Assembly (NCBI GenBank): GCA_963920665.1
Contig: OY987271.1
Location: 6,761,350-6,825,349 of the forward strand
Origin: Straminergon stramineum
Lineage: Eukaryota > Streptophyta > Bryopsida > Hypnales > Calliergonaceae
Reading direction: 5' to 3'
DNA: 64,000 nt
Below are positions 11,020 through 22,911 of this stretch, in pieces; position 1 is the first letter of the stretch; each line of letters opens with the position of its first letter. The translations under genes were made by a program, and so were the position numbers. The notes beneath the pieces were generated by a model, which made no database searches, had not been told where the DNA came from, and saw only the letters and a list, made by a program, of their open reading frames with translations.

Positions 11020-12157
11020 GCGTGTCGCTTGACTTGGAGAAGCTGTGTTATACGTCTCCCTTTTAGGCGGGAGCGGAGAGGGCGTCCCGGGTCTCCATCG
11101 ACTTGAGTAGTGGGGCGTGTCCTTCTCATACGATTTCCATACGGTGGTCAGATGTGATTTTTGTTGTGGTTAGCACGTGCAGCAACGTATTCCTGGGTGT
11201 GCGGGCATCGCCACCCCGTATCTTAGTTTCTGTATTGCTGATTCATATTCTGGAACATGGGTATATTCAATTGATTGTGAGTGGTGACTGGTCGGAGACG
11301 TTGGGTAGGTGGCCGAACGCATTTTTTTTTGAGCGATTCGGTCCGCGGAATTTGGACGAACCTTTTTGAGTTACGTCTGAGCAGGAATTGTGTTCAGATG
11401 TCGGGAGACGACTTGGTTAGCATAGCGCGCTAACCCTGAGGTATTGTGTTGTGGTCGAGAACGCTGTCGGAACATTTTTGAATGTCTTTGATACTGGCTA
11501 CTGGATACTGGATGCTGGATGCTGGGGAGAGAAACCTCTCTCTCAGTGGGCGCTTGACGTGCTACATGCTGGAGATCTTGTTGTACTGGTGTGAATGTGG
11601 CGTTGTTGGGTTGTTGTTTTCCTTTCGCCAGGCTTGGTCCTGTTATTTTTGAGAGTCCCTTTGTGGGATTGGATGCGTGGTTTTGGTTTGACTGTTTGTG
11701 CGTTTGCGAATGTGTTTGTCCATCGCCGCTGGTTGGAGTGTCTTGGGCGACTGCCATCCAGTCGGCACTGGAATGCCGCGCTTGCAGGTCGTGTTTCATC
11801 TTTGTTTTTTTACGGTGGAGCTTAGGGAAACTGTTTCGCCTAGCTGGCGCGTCAGGGTAGTAGTCGTGGTTAGTTTTTGTCCGATGTCCCCGTCTTCGGA
11901 TCAGCGTCGTTTTCTTGGGCATTGTCTTAGCTACAGTGGGTGGGTGATCTGGAAGGTTTGGATGCTGGCCACTAAATTTGTGTAGAGTCAAGCATCTGCT
12001 GTTTTGTCTGGTGAATTGACGCGGGTGCTCTCTGCTGTTTCCGTATTTGGCAGTCATGGGCAAGTTTACGTTAATGCAGTTAAATGTTTTTCAAACTATG
12101 TGTTTGGAAATCTGTTTTTGAGTTCTGTAGCAAGAAATCCTCTAATTTCAACATTTT
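11020..12157 (+). other. 3' UTR and downstream flank of methionine synthase
   Basis: GC content stays intermediate for about 1 kb after the stop codon and then falls sharply near 12.06 kb. This probably contains the 3' untranslated region. No second gene is supported: the open frames here are short and lack recognisable motifs. I did not find an unambiguous polyadenylation signal. Confidence 0.4.
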
Positions 12158-14245
12158 AATCGAACCTATGATTCGAAATATTTTCTTTCATTGTAACTTA
12201 CTCCGAAAATCCACACCTTAAGTTATGTTGGATGTTTTGTTTTGTTTCTTATGTTGAGATCTCGTGAAGTGTGTGTCCTTGGATCAAGTTCTTGGTACCG
12301 CTGAAAGCCTTCTGCCAGGGGGTGTGTATGGGCTTTGTTTTGTTTTGCACCATTTGCCGTACAGTGAAAGTTACTGAATTTCGAATTTTTTATGAATAAG
12401 AACATAGAAAAATTTCTTTTACTATGCTTCTGGTTGTGATAATGACACATGGCACATTAGTCCATACCTTAAGTGAGGTTATTTGTTTGTTTTATTTGTT
12501 TGTTACGATGAGATCTTCCAGACCTATGTGCATGGTACTGTTGGAAAGTTGTCTGTGAAGAGGGGCGTATGGGCTTTGTTTCAAGGCGTTTTGACCTATT
12601 AGAAAAAAATTAGAAAAATACTTTTGTTTTTATTTAGATTGTGGCAATGACATAGAACATACTAGTATCGATTATATCTTTAAGAAAAACAAATCTCAAT
12701 ATTTTCTTATACTTTTTGAATTTTTTATATCTTCGGAGAACTTTGGAGTAAGTTTTAGATATCATAATTGTTTTGGGCCAAGATTTGTTCACGAAATATT
12801 TTATGAATTAAAAATTAGAATTTCAAAAGGAATATTCATTCTTTTTTGTAAAGAATAAAGAATCTTGAAGAATTTTTACTTATCTTAAATTTTAACAAAA
12901 TATGATATTACAATGTAAAAAATTGTATTTTGGCAATTAATATTGATTCAATATTGTTTTGATATGATTGTTGATTCAATTTTGATTGAAACATAATCAT
13001 GTACGTTGGAAAAATGTTGATTCTTATGTAGTATTGGGTTATTGATTGAATGCCTATGTTCAAATATTGATATGGCAATGTTTGAAATAATTATTAAACC
13101 CATAGCACCCAGAGTGTGTTCACTAAAATTGAAATTCTTCTAAACTCATACTAATCAAATTGTCTCCCAAAATGAAATCCTCCAAAATTGACCATATTGA
13201 TTAGTAGTGGAAACATGCATGGAGGTGTGGAAGAAAGGACAAATGATTTCATCCTATCTTTGAAAAGATTATAATAATCAAACATGGCAACTTTTCATTT
13301 GGGGGAGGCCAAATTTGAGGCGATGGGGCTCTTAAGGGTTAATATAGTGTGGAGGTGGCATTATCACATATAGATTGATCTAATGATCGAATCATAAAAT
13401 TGTTTGCATATTTTCAAAGCACATTGTTGCCTCCTGCTATGTTGCCAATGTCAATGGCAGTGTTTGCAAATAATAGAGTGTAATAATTTAATCTAAACTA
13501 TGATTCGAAATGTGTTCTTTCTTTACAACTTACTCCAAAAATCTATACCTTAAGTTATGTTGGGTTTGTTTTTTTATTTATTGTGTTGAGACCTCCCAAA
13601 TCATGTATCCTTGGATCAAATTCTTGGTATCTTTAGAAAGCCTTCAGCAAGGAGGGGTGCATGGGCTTTATTTTGTGCCATTTGGCCCTGTAGAGTGAAA
13701 GTTATTGAATTTCAAATTTTTTATGAATCAAAAAGTTAGAAAATTACTTTTACTTTGGTTTTAGTTGTGGGAACAACACATGGCACACTAGTATCCATTA
13801 CCATATATCATGAAAAAAACAAATCTAAAATTATTTTTAACACTTTTTGAATTTTCCAAATTTTAGGGATAATTTGGGAATAAGTTATATCTTAAAGTTG
13901 AATAAGATATGATATTGTTTTTAGAATTTTTAAAATGTGTTTTGCCAAGTTTGTCCCTTTACTGTAATATGTCAACTTTCATCTCAAAAAAAGACCCTTG
14001 GCAAATAATATTGATGCAATATTGTTCTGACATCATTGTGGATTCACTGTTGATTGAAACATATTCATGTACATTGGAAAAATGTTGATTCTTATGTAAT
14101 ATTGGATTATTGATTCAATGCCTGTGTTCAAATATTGATATAGCAATGTTTGAAATAATTATTAATACAATGTGGAAGTGGCTTATCACGTGTAGATTGA
14201 TCTAATGATGGAATAATAAAATTGTTTGCATATTCTCAAAGTTTC
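12158..14245 (+). repeat. Diverged direct repeats with a period of about 1 kb
   Basis: A block starting CCTATGATTCGAAAT at about 12170 recurs at about 13498. Both copies include ACCTTAAGTTATGTTGG and a GGATCAA(A/G)TTCTTGGTA stretch. A shortened third version of the first part lies at about 12440-12600. Later parts recur too: ATGTTGATTCTTATGTA at 13016 and 14083, and TAGATTGATCTAATGAT at 13371 and 14190. The changing offsets show internal deletions. The sequence is AT-rich with no gene. Confidence 0.75.
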
Positions 14246-16445
14246 ATATTAGTACTATTACAATTTTTTGATATAAGATTGCAGTGATGTAACAACTTGT
14301 ATTATTCAAATACATTGATGATGAGAGTTGTTAGGGTGTTGAATCAATCTTAGTCCAAACCTATGTCAAATTTAGTTTAATGACATGTTTATATCACAGT
14401 ATTATTGTGGGCGCATATAATGTTAATTTTTGGAACTTTGAATCAACATTGAAACAACATTATTTTGGAACATACATCAATGTTTTTCTAATAATTGGAT
14501 CAAGAACAATCTACAATTTCAATAAACTTGAGTTCAACAACATTGTAGTAATGTGGTATTATTGAAGTTATCTATAATTTATCAAGTATTGTTTTGGTAG
14601 ATTTTAACAATGTTAGGACATGCATCATTTTTTTCTAGGGATGAATACGTCGATGCTCAATGAAAATTGTGGATCATATTAAAACCAAGTTGTTAAGGTA
14701 CTTTTCTCCATGTGAATATAGTCTTCAACAAATTGGCTACTTGAGAAAAACTTTGAATGTAGACTTGGTTGGTTGGTACTACAAGGCTCATCTGCCTCAT
14801 CAACTTAAGTTTGGATTGCCATTGGTATTGGAGGTCCACTACTTCATGGAACATTGTTAGTTTTAGCAGATTTAGGTCGAGGTGCAATTCTTGACAAAGT
14901 GCAACATCTTTTTACATGGCTCGATAGTCCTGTAAAGCTTGCAAATATCTTAGCCCCACAGTAAGGACAATCCAGAGTCATCTTCTCTGTTGGTGATTCT
15001 ACCTTCAAGAGTTCAATAGGTAATGAATTAAATTGTAGACTTTAAAAATGACCTCTAGACTTCCTGCCTTCCAAGTTCCAACCCCGCCCTCCCATAAATT
15101 CACGTGCGTATGGCAAAGATTGAAAGCACAACAAGGGCTCGTGACACTTGCATCAAATAAGGCACTCATGTTGTACTGTATGTACTTGATTTTCAAGGGG
15201 TAAACCATCGATGCAATAGAAAAGTACGTGAGATAAAAAGTAGGGTCAAATTAATTCATTGAAGATAAAATTCAGAATTTTTTTACATTTATCACAGTAT
15301 AGGAAATATGTCACTTATACAATTATATATAAAATAGGGTTCTTTTAAATCCTTCATTTTAGAAAAAAGTAGAAAAAATTAGGGTTAGGAACTTAAGATC
15401 CCCCCCTAATTGTGTATACAAGGATCAGTAGAATAAGAATTGTGCTTTAAGAATGGATGACAATTTGCCCTTTCTGTTCACTTTTGAAATCCACTTCATG
15501 TACTAAGGAGGGAAATAACTTACTTTCAATAGTGGTTTTCATGGAAGGAGTTTGTTGGCTGGCATTGCACAGCTATGTGGTGAAGAGTGGAGTACAATTT
15601 TGGGTTAAGATTTGTAAGTTAACTTAACCTACTATCTACTTCATTGGATCCCTAACCAAGAATTAACCATTACAACTTTGGTTGCAAGAGTTTTGCAATG
15701 TCACACATTTTGATGCAAGTCACCGAACCATGAACCCTAAACCTTAAATCCTAAACCTTTTGAAACCTTTTGATGGTTGTGCTTTAAATGTCCTTTTCAA
15801 ATAGTAAGCAATGGGTAATATTATTCGTGTCAATGTGTCCACAACAATGCTTCTATTGGTAATTTTCTTCGAACAAGAGCACATTTTGAATGGTCTACTC
15901 AATAGTAAGCAAGTAAAACTAGAATGCTCGTTGTAGTAATGTGAATGCTTCCAATGGTAATTTGCTAGGTATGGAATGGTTATTGCTTACAAAGTTGCTT
16001 TTCAATGCCATAATATTTAAATCAATACTCGATAGTTCTATATTGTATAAAAAAATAGGGTGCCAAAAATTAGTTTCTCTAATCATTTAAAAAGAAAAAT
16101 AGGGTGCTGAAAAATGCCTCTCGATAGCTTTTTTTCTACAAAATGGGAGAAAAAAATACTTGAAAGCTCCTAAATACTCACCTATAAAATACCCCATCAT
16201 CACAAGTGGTTATCAAATGCAGGGGGAGGTGGACCTCCCGAGACTTGATTTCTAATTGCAATGGCTTGTTAGCTTTTCATCTGAGGAAGGTCTTCATTCT
16301 AGAAGGCTCCAATTCGGGCTGATCATCAGAGAAGGCTACTATTCAGTACTATGGTGGACAAGCACTCACTACTGCAATGAATTCATTTCGATCTAGGAAA
16401 CATGAACAAGAGAATAATAGAAACTAATCAAAAAATGTAAATGAA
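14246..16445. other. AT-rich intergenic DNA, nothing identified
   Basis: No credible gene or structured element is seen. A few CCCTAAA-like words occur near 15728-15755. The open frames here are short and AT-biased. Confidence 0.4.
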
Positions 16446-16847
16446 TTAACCCTTTAAGGACTGTGGTTGATTTGGGGGGTGGGCAATCTACTTTTGTTGC
16501 ATAACTGAAAAATTAAAATTACAACACATTAGTGGTTTAAAATGAAGATCCAACTGTACATATGCATTGAACTCATAGTGCATTTTACAAACATGTGTAT
16601 CTTTGTCATTTATGTCCATCTTTCACCAGTAATTGTCATATATACAGCCGCTTTTGTGTTAGTATTTTGAATCTCATTTCTACATGCAAGCACGAATTGA
16701 GGTGGTTCCTGGCCCAATGGATGTGGTGCACAAATCTCCACATCCGTTCCTTTTGGTCCTTCACTAGATTTTTCTCCAAACTCTCTTCACTGAGCAAAAA
16801 GTATCCAGATCAACCACAATATGGTCGACCAATCCTTAAAGGGTTAA
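16446..16847. mobile_element. MITE-like element with 15-bp terminal inverted repeats
   Basis: The left end TTAACCCTTTAAGGA is exactly mirrored at the right end (16833-16847). A second pair of words, TGTGGTTGAT, is mirrored slightly further in on both sides. The unit is 402 bases with no coding capacity. The outer TTAA could be part of the repeat or a duplicated target (TTAA, TAA or TA), so the superfamily is open. The ends resemble those of the element at 31939-32530. Confidence 0.8.
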
Positions 16848-18342
16848 AAATAAAACCAACTAGAAAACTTGAATGAGTTAAGAATGATTAAAAAAATGAA
16901 TGACAAGGATAGATGCATGGCGACACAAGTTCTTGAGGGATGAGATACTACAAAAATGATGCAAAATATCAAACCCTAAGTGATGTAGCTTAAACATTTT
17001 AATCTAACTTTCTAGAAACAAGACAAGATCAATGTAAAAATAACTATTAGTCCACATTGACTCTCTTTCTCTCTCCACACACTCTCTCGTCCAAGTATAG
17101 CCAATGTTCCAAAAAAATTTACAAAACAACAACCAACACGGTCAAAACAAAAACTTGATGCATAATGGAGTGCTCAAAAAATCCTTTGTTGACCCTAATG
17201 TTCTAATATCGCATTGTGGTATAAGTATTAGAAGCACTTGTATGCAACTAATACTAGCTCTAAACAAGTAAAGTAATCAAACAATATATGGGAACATTCA
17301 ATATTCAACACCTACCCAAACTATGGTGGGACTATAGGGTATTACAGACTCTAGATACCAATGATACAGCCCTAAAACAATTGGGATGTATTTTGGATTT
17401 CATGCTTTGAGAATTAACAAACATGACAACAAACTAGCAAGGTATTTTCTTGTCTACCACTATAGTAACAACTCCTGCAAGATTGGAGTTGCACATATCT
17501 ATGGCAATGAGTGATTCATGGCTTGCGATCCCCTAACAATAGAGGTTCAACATCAACAAGGATAGATGTGTGACAATACAAGTTCTTGAGAGACAAAATA
17601 CTCCTAATACTTAATTGAGAAGAAGGTTCCAAAGCCTCTAAACCTCTGGTCTAGGTTTGGCCTAGAGGTTTGGCCGATTGAGTAGGAAGCTTCAAGTTGC
17701 ATGACAATTCCATTGTGTGACAAGTTGCATTCTAGGTGAGACATGTGTTGTAATGATCTTCTTTGTCTTTTTGCATCAATAGTTACTCTTTTTGTTTTTC
17801 TTAAAGCTCCTCATTCAATTTGAGTGAAAATTGGTAAAAGGTTTAGTTGATTCCAAGAACAAAAAATACATAATAGATATGTGTTAAGATTGTAAGAATA
17901 AAGATTCTGAGGTGGTTCACATCTAAGTCTTTGAAAAATTGATGTCATCTCTCTAGATTCAGGTATTACAGTATATTGCAATTTTGTTACTATTTATAGT
18001 TCTTCTCTCACTTGAAGTAATGATCTTACTCTATTTGTGCAAGGGCAAGTTGTATAACAGTAGGACTTGAACACTAGTGCTTTCGTAAAATTCCCAATAT
18101 GTTGTATGTGAACATGTGACTCTTTATCATTTTTTTTATTCTGAAAATTTTATATCACGTGAAGCATGCAATTGAAAAGATTGTTTGTCAGTTTGTCATT
18201 TGGAAATGACCCCGGTGTCATGTAGAGAGGAGAACGCTTGGGGAACATATAGAATATCTGGCTACGATTGGAAAAAGTTTGCTAGGAAGTCGAGTCGAAT
18301 CGAGTCTTTGAGTCTCCTAGTCTTCAAATCTTCAAGCTGAAC
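16848..18342. other. AT-rich spacer, no gene seen
   Basis: No gene is supported. A loosely repeated phrase, ACAAGTTCTTGAG with flanking GATAGATG, occurs at about 16908 and 17562. The segment ends at the CACTA element's left target duplication. Confidence 0.4.
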
Positions 18343-18345
18343 TTC

Positions 18346-18362
18346 CACAAGAAGAAATTACG
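18346..18362 (+). repeat. Left terminal inverted repeat of the CACTA element
   Basis: CACAAGAAGAAATTACG matches the reverse complement of 30650-30666 at 14 of 17 positions and is preceded by TTC. Confidence 0.85.
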
Positions 18363-19729
18363 TTTTTTTTGGTGTCGGGCCTTAACATGCTCCTGTCTAA
18401 GGCCTAGACATTTCCTGTCCAACTTGGTGTCTACATGTCTTCTTGTACATCTCTACGTCTACTAGGGGTTGAAGTGGATGTTGGAGATGAAAAAAGTGAA
18501 ATTCACGTGAAAAAACACGGTGGTGTTGCTATTTGCATCCACTTTGACGTTGAGATGGTGCTTGACATCATCATGTTCAAATGGTTGTCTGAAAAAACAA
18601 TATTTGACACGTCAGCAGTGGGGACCCACTTTAACCATGGGTAATTTTCATTTACATTATTATATTTTTAAATAACAACGCTCCCCACTTGAAAAAAAGA
18701 ATTGGGCAACATTTTTTGGACAGGGTATGTTAAAAAGTGATGACGTGGCAGATGACGTGTTCCAAAGCTAACGTGGCAAACAATATGCTGACTTGGCAGG
18801 CATTGCCACGTCAGCAATTTCTTAGTTTAACCATTCTGATGGCCTTCTCTGGAATGCCATGAGCAACTTCAAGATGTCCCAAAAGACATCCACGTAGACG
18901 TTTAATGTTGTAAATGATGTCTCAGAGGACCTATTGGCGTTGAGGGTGATCTTCCTATTAATATTCGGGTGTTTACATTGAGGCACATGAGACAAGAGGA
19001 TGTTGATGATGAGATTAGGATAAGGCAATATGGACATTCCCTAAGACATTCAATGGGGCATGGCTATCTTCATTATCTTGCACATGTGCACTTCAACACA
19101 AGGTATGTTTGTCTGAGATGACATGCATTGAATTCACAAGAATTTAGCTTATGCAGTGTCTAAAGCATGAAATTTTACTATGATGTTTAGGGTGTTCACC
19201 ATGGAAGATGATTTCCAACTATAAATGTCCATAGGGGAAGGTTCATGAATGCTCTTAATAGTCTGATACAAAAGTTATAAGAACAAGTGGCATGGAGGAG
19301 CATGATAATGTGGGACACTACAAAGATGTGCATTGCGTAGAGGGTTCACATGAGGCACCTTCAATGCAAATTGGCAATGTCATATGAATGTTTTGGGAGC
19401 ACTGAAACATGCACTAAAACATGCACTAAGACATACATATTGTCTACAATATTTTCATGATGTCCACACAGATGGCTATGTGTTAGGTGACCCTATGCTA
19501 CGTGTACAAAGGACAATGTCAATCAAGCTTCATCGTCGGACACAACATTGTTTTCAAGGATGTCTCTAACGTCTTCTTCGACATCCATGGGATGTCTAAT
19601 AGGGTCTGATTCAGATGCCACTAGCTGCAAGCCAACAAAGTCACCATCGTTTCACAATTGCAGAATGTTTGGAGTGTCTTCATCAAAGTGGATTGCTCCA
19701 CGTCTTCCTCTAACAGCAGTTCGGCACAC
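18363..19729. repeat. Left subterminal region of the CACTA element
   Basis: This holds repeated TGTCT/AGACA-type words and a cluster of TGACGTGGCA-like motifs at about 18738-18815 in both orientations. TGACGTGG is also a core recognised by plant bZIP factors, so host regulation is conceivable but unproven. No gene is identified. Confidence 0.65.
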
Positions 19730-19774
19730 TACTTTCCACCCTCGTCGATGCCGGTCATCTGAGAAAAACACTTG

Positions 19775-22700
19775 CTAGCAATGAAGTGGAAAGGCAAATG
19801 AATCAGCATGGACCTGCCCGTCCATGTTATTGAAGTTTGCCATACTAAAGCCGTACCGATCCCATTCAATACTTGGAAAACAAGTGTCTCGAGCCCCACG
19901 CACCCAATCGCAAAGCAGAATGGTAACACAATGATTTCGGTAATCTAAAACCAATATTTCCTCAATGTATCCTACATACTCTTGTGAAACTTCACGAGGC
20001 CTCCCATTCAAAAGACCCCAACGACATTGCCGGCGAAAAGATGCGACAACACATAAATCTTGTGTAACAAGACCACCTTCCGCACTACGGACACGCAAAT
20101 GCATACCATGACAATACATTTGACAATGTGATGTTGCATTTCGTTGAGGGGGTTGCGAGTACTGCAACACATCTTGCTGAACATGACGTCCAGAACGCTC
20201 TGCTTCTTTCACGGTAGATGTCAACCACTGCGTGAAAGGGGGGAAGTCACTCAATTCTTGAGGATACTGGACAGTTCTCCGAGGATGTGAACGCCTTAAA
20301 TGCCAACAAAACTCTTTGCACTGCTCCCATCTTTGACTCCTTGCCTCAATGTACTCCCTATTCATGGAATCAACCCTCTACATATTTTAAAAAGATCTCC
20401 AATATGAAGTGCAAAGAGTTGGCATTTGTTTAGTGAGAAACATCCACATTCAAACTAAGCTATTTTTCACGCCGTATCCAAGAGCATTGGTAATAAATTC
20501 CAATTACTAATATGCAAGACAATGATGAAAGGAATCTAGGATGCCCTAAAATCATTCAGACATTAGACATTCCTCGAGAATGCAAAGTATCTTGTCAAAC
20601 ACATGGATAGTACAAAGACAACATCACAATTGACACAAGAACATCATTATTGACATTGTTCAACTTACTCGCACCAAGACTCCAAGCACGCGGCGTTGTC
20701 AATGACAAATGCATGTACCAACAAACACAATTCATCTGACACGGGGCGCTTCTTTGGTGCCTTGCTCCGTATGACCTCATCATTCATGATGGGGTCTTCT
20801 TCTGCGTCCCATACCCGGTGCTGCGTTCCTCGAAAATCTTTCATGTACTCCGTGCAAAAGCCAAGAGTGTCTTCATTGTGATATCCTTCTGCTATGCTGC
20901 CTTCTGGTCGTGCATATGTGCAGACATAATCTTTGAGTGTCTTCATGTACCGTTCTATAAGATACATCCATCTGCAATGCACTAGTCCACATACAAATAA
21001 TTGTTGCACAAGGTGTAGTGGAAGATGTGTCATGATGTTCAAAAAAGTTGTTGGAAACTCCTTTTCCAACAAGCATATTGCCATGATCACATCATCCATG
21101 ACGTCATCTTTGTCTGCCTCTCTGATTTCTTTTTCACATAGTCGTTGGAAGACTTTGCTAATTTTTATAATAGCCAGTCTCACGTTCTCATCCAAGATGT
21201 TTCGGACTGCCACCTGTAAAATCTACATGCAACATAAATTACTTCATTAAAGACATGTGGCCTATTATGTGACCTAAATCACCTAATTGAAGGCTTCCAC
21301 TTCAACCATAGACATCTAACAGGAAAGTTTTCACTGAAATGGACAAGCTCTATGTCTATTCAACTAGCGCAGTCAGACATAGTCTATCCAGCTGAGTGTT
21401 GTAACAAACAACAACACTTCCAGCACAATGTCTACTACAATAGTATCATGGACAAAGCATGCTCATCATGAGCCCACTAGTGGATTTTGTAGACGTTTTC
21501 ATTGGTGGGTTCTGTAGACAGCATTCACTTATAACAACTATCATGGGATTGTGTGGCTCACTTGTTGCATAAGCACGTGGTAGTCATGTGTTTTCATATA
21601 CTGAAGTCTTCCATCTTGGAATTGTTTGTGAATGGACCCCACGTAGTTTGTTGGGGTGCGAATTTTGCATATAATGTCCATGAATTCCGTTCGCTCTTTT
21701 GGGGTCATGATGTAAGGCGCATGGGGCATGTAAAAATCATCTTGTCGACGATGTGGATCTTGTAGCCAAATTTCTTCGCAAATCCCCAACTCTTGTGCAT
21801 CAACTCGACTTCCAGGGTTGTCGTTCATAGCAAGAAGTGTCTTCACTATATTCTCGCACAAATTCTTCTCACAGTGCATGACGTCCAAAATGTGCCATTC
21901 CAGAAGATGCTGCAGAAGTGGACATCTTCATTGTTAGACACAAAGTACAACTATGCACACCTACGGCATCTACAACATCGGAATTTTCATCACAAGTGCG
22001 TCAGCGTACAACCTAAGTTATAGAAACTATAAAATGGTCACTTGAAAGTAATCAAGTTCGTATAAAGCACAAAGCCTTTTGACCCCAATAAAATGAACCG
22101 GGTCGTCTGGTCCATCTTCTTTCCCACCCAAATCCAGATATGATTGCCGCAATGCAGCATATCGGACGACGTCTTCTCCAGTCATTCGAGCTGGTCTAAC
22201 ACAATGCTCTGTGCAACCATTGAACCGAAGATTCCGACGGTATGGATGATTACAACGTAAATACTTGCGTATGCCAGCATAAACAATCTTGGACCCTCTT
22301 ACAATTCGATCTGCGCGGACATCACCCGTCTGCACCATTCTAAAATCTGTCTTAGGTCCACAATCTGGACATCTTCTATAACCCTTGCAACAAAGACCGG
22401 AGATGAGGCCGTATGCTGGAAAATCAGATATAGTCCACAACAACAACCCCTGCATGATGAACTGCCTTGAACCTACAGGTTTAGAGAAATCTTGCGCTGC
22501 AACCCCTTGCCAAAGGGCATGTAGCTCCCAAAGTAGTGGTCGCAGAAACACATCCAAGTTCTTCGAAGTTGGGGAATGTTTCCGTGAAATGAGAATGCTT
22601 AATGAAATAAAGAACTTCTTAGTTACAAACCATGGCTCAAAGTTATAAATCAAAATGAGCACATGCCATGTAGACCAAGTGGTGCTCAATTTGAAAGGGT

Positions 22701-22911
22701 TCACGCCATCCAATGCCAATGCCAATGCCAGACGTAAATTCCTGTCTTCAGCACCAAAGTTGGCAAAGACAGGGTCTGAATTGACATGCTTCCAAGCAGG
22801 GCTATCCACCATTGAACGCATGACACCATCTTTACTGACATGCTTTGTCCAACCGGTCAACATCTGGGCCAACTCTGAAGATTGAAACATGCGTCTCAAC
22901 CTTGGAATCAA
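19775..22911 (-). CDS. CACTA transposase, tnp2 type
   Basis: The transposase of the 18346-30666 element, which cuts and rejoins its ends in the nucleus. Four open blocks without internal stops are read on the minus strand. The first (about 22042-22911) covers the Transposase_21/tnp2 core: an SSELAQMLTGW start, LALALDGVNPF with the expected catalytic-type Asp, LLWTISDFPAYG, and a CCKGYRRCPDC zinc-like cluster. The second (about 21541-21905) has LDVMHCEKNLCENIV and KTHDYHVLMQQ. The third (about 20665-21213) matches the DUF4218 region (SIAEGYHNEDTLGFCTEYM). The fourth (19775-20365) resembles the DUF4216 region. Gaps between blocks are probable introns; a donor CAA/GTGACC lies near 22042/22041. 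The N-terminal part upstream of 22911 is unclear, and no TNPA-like partner is recognised. Confidence 0.85.
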
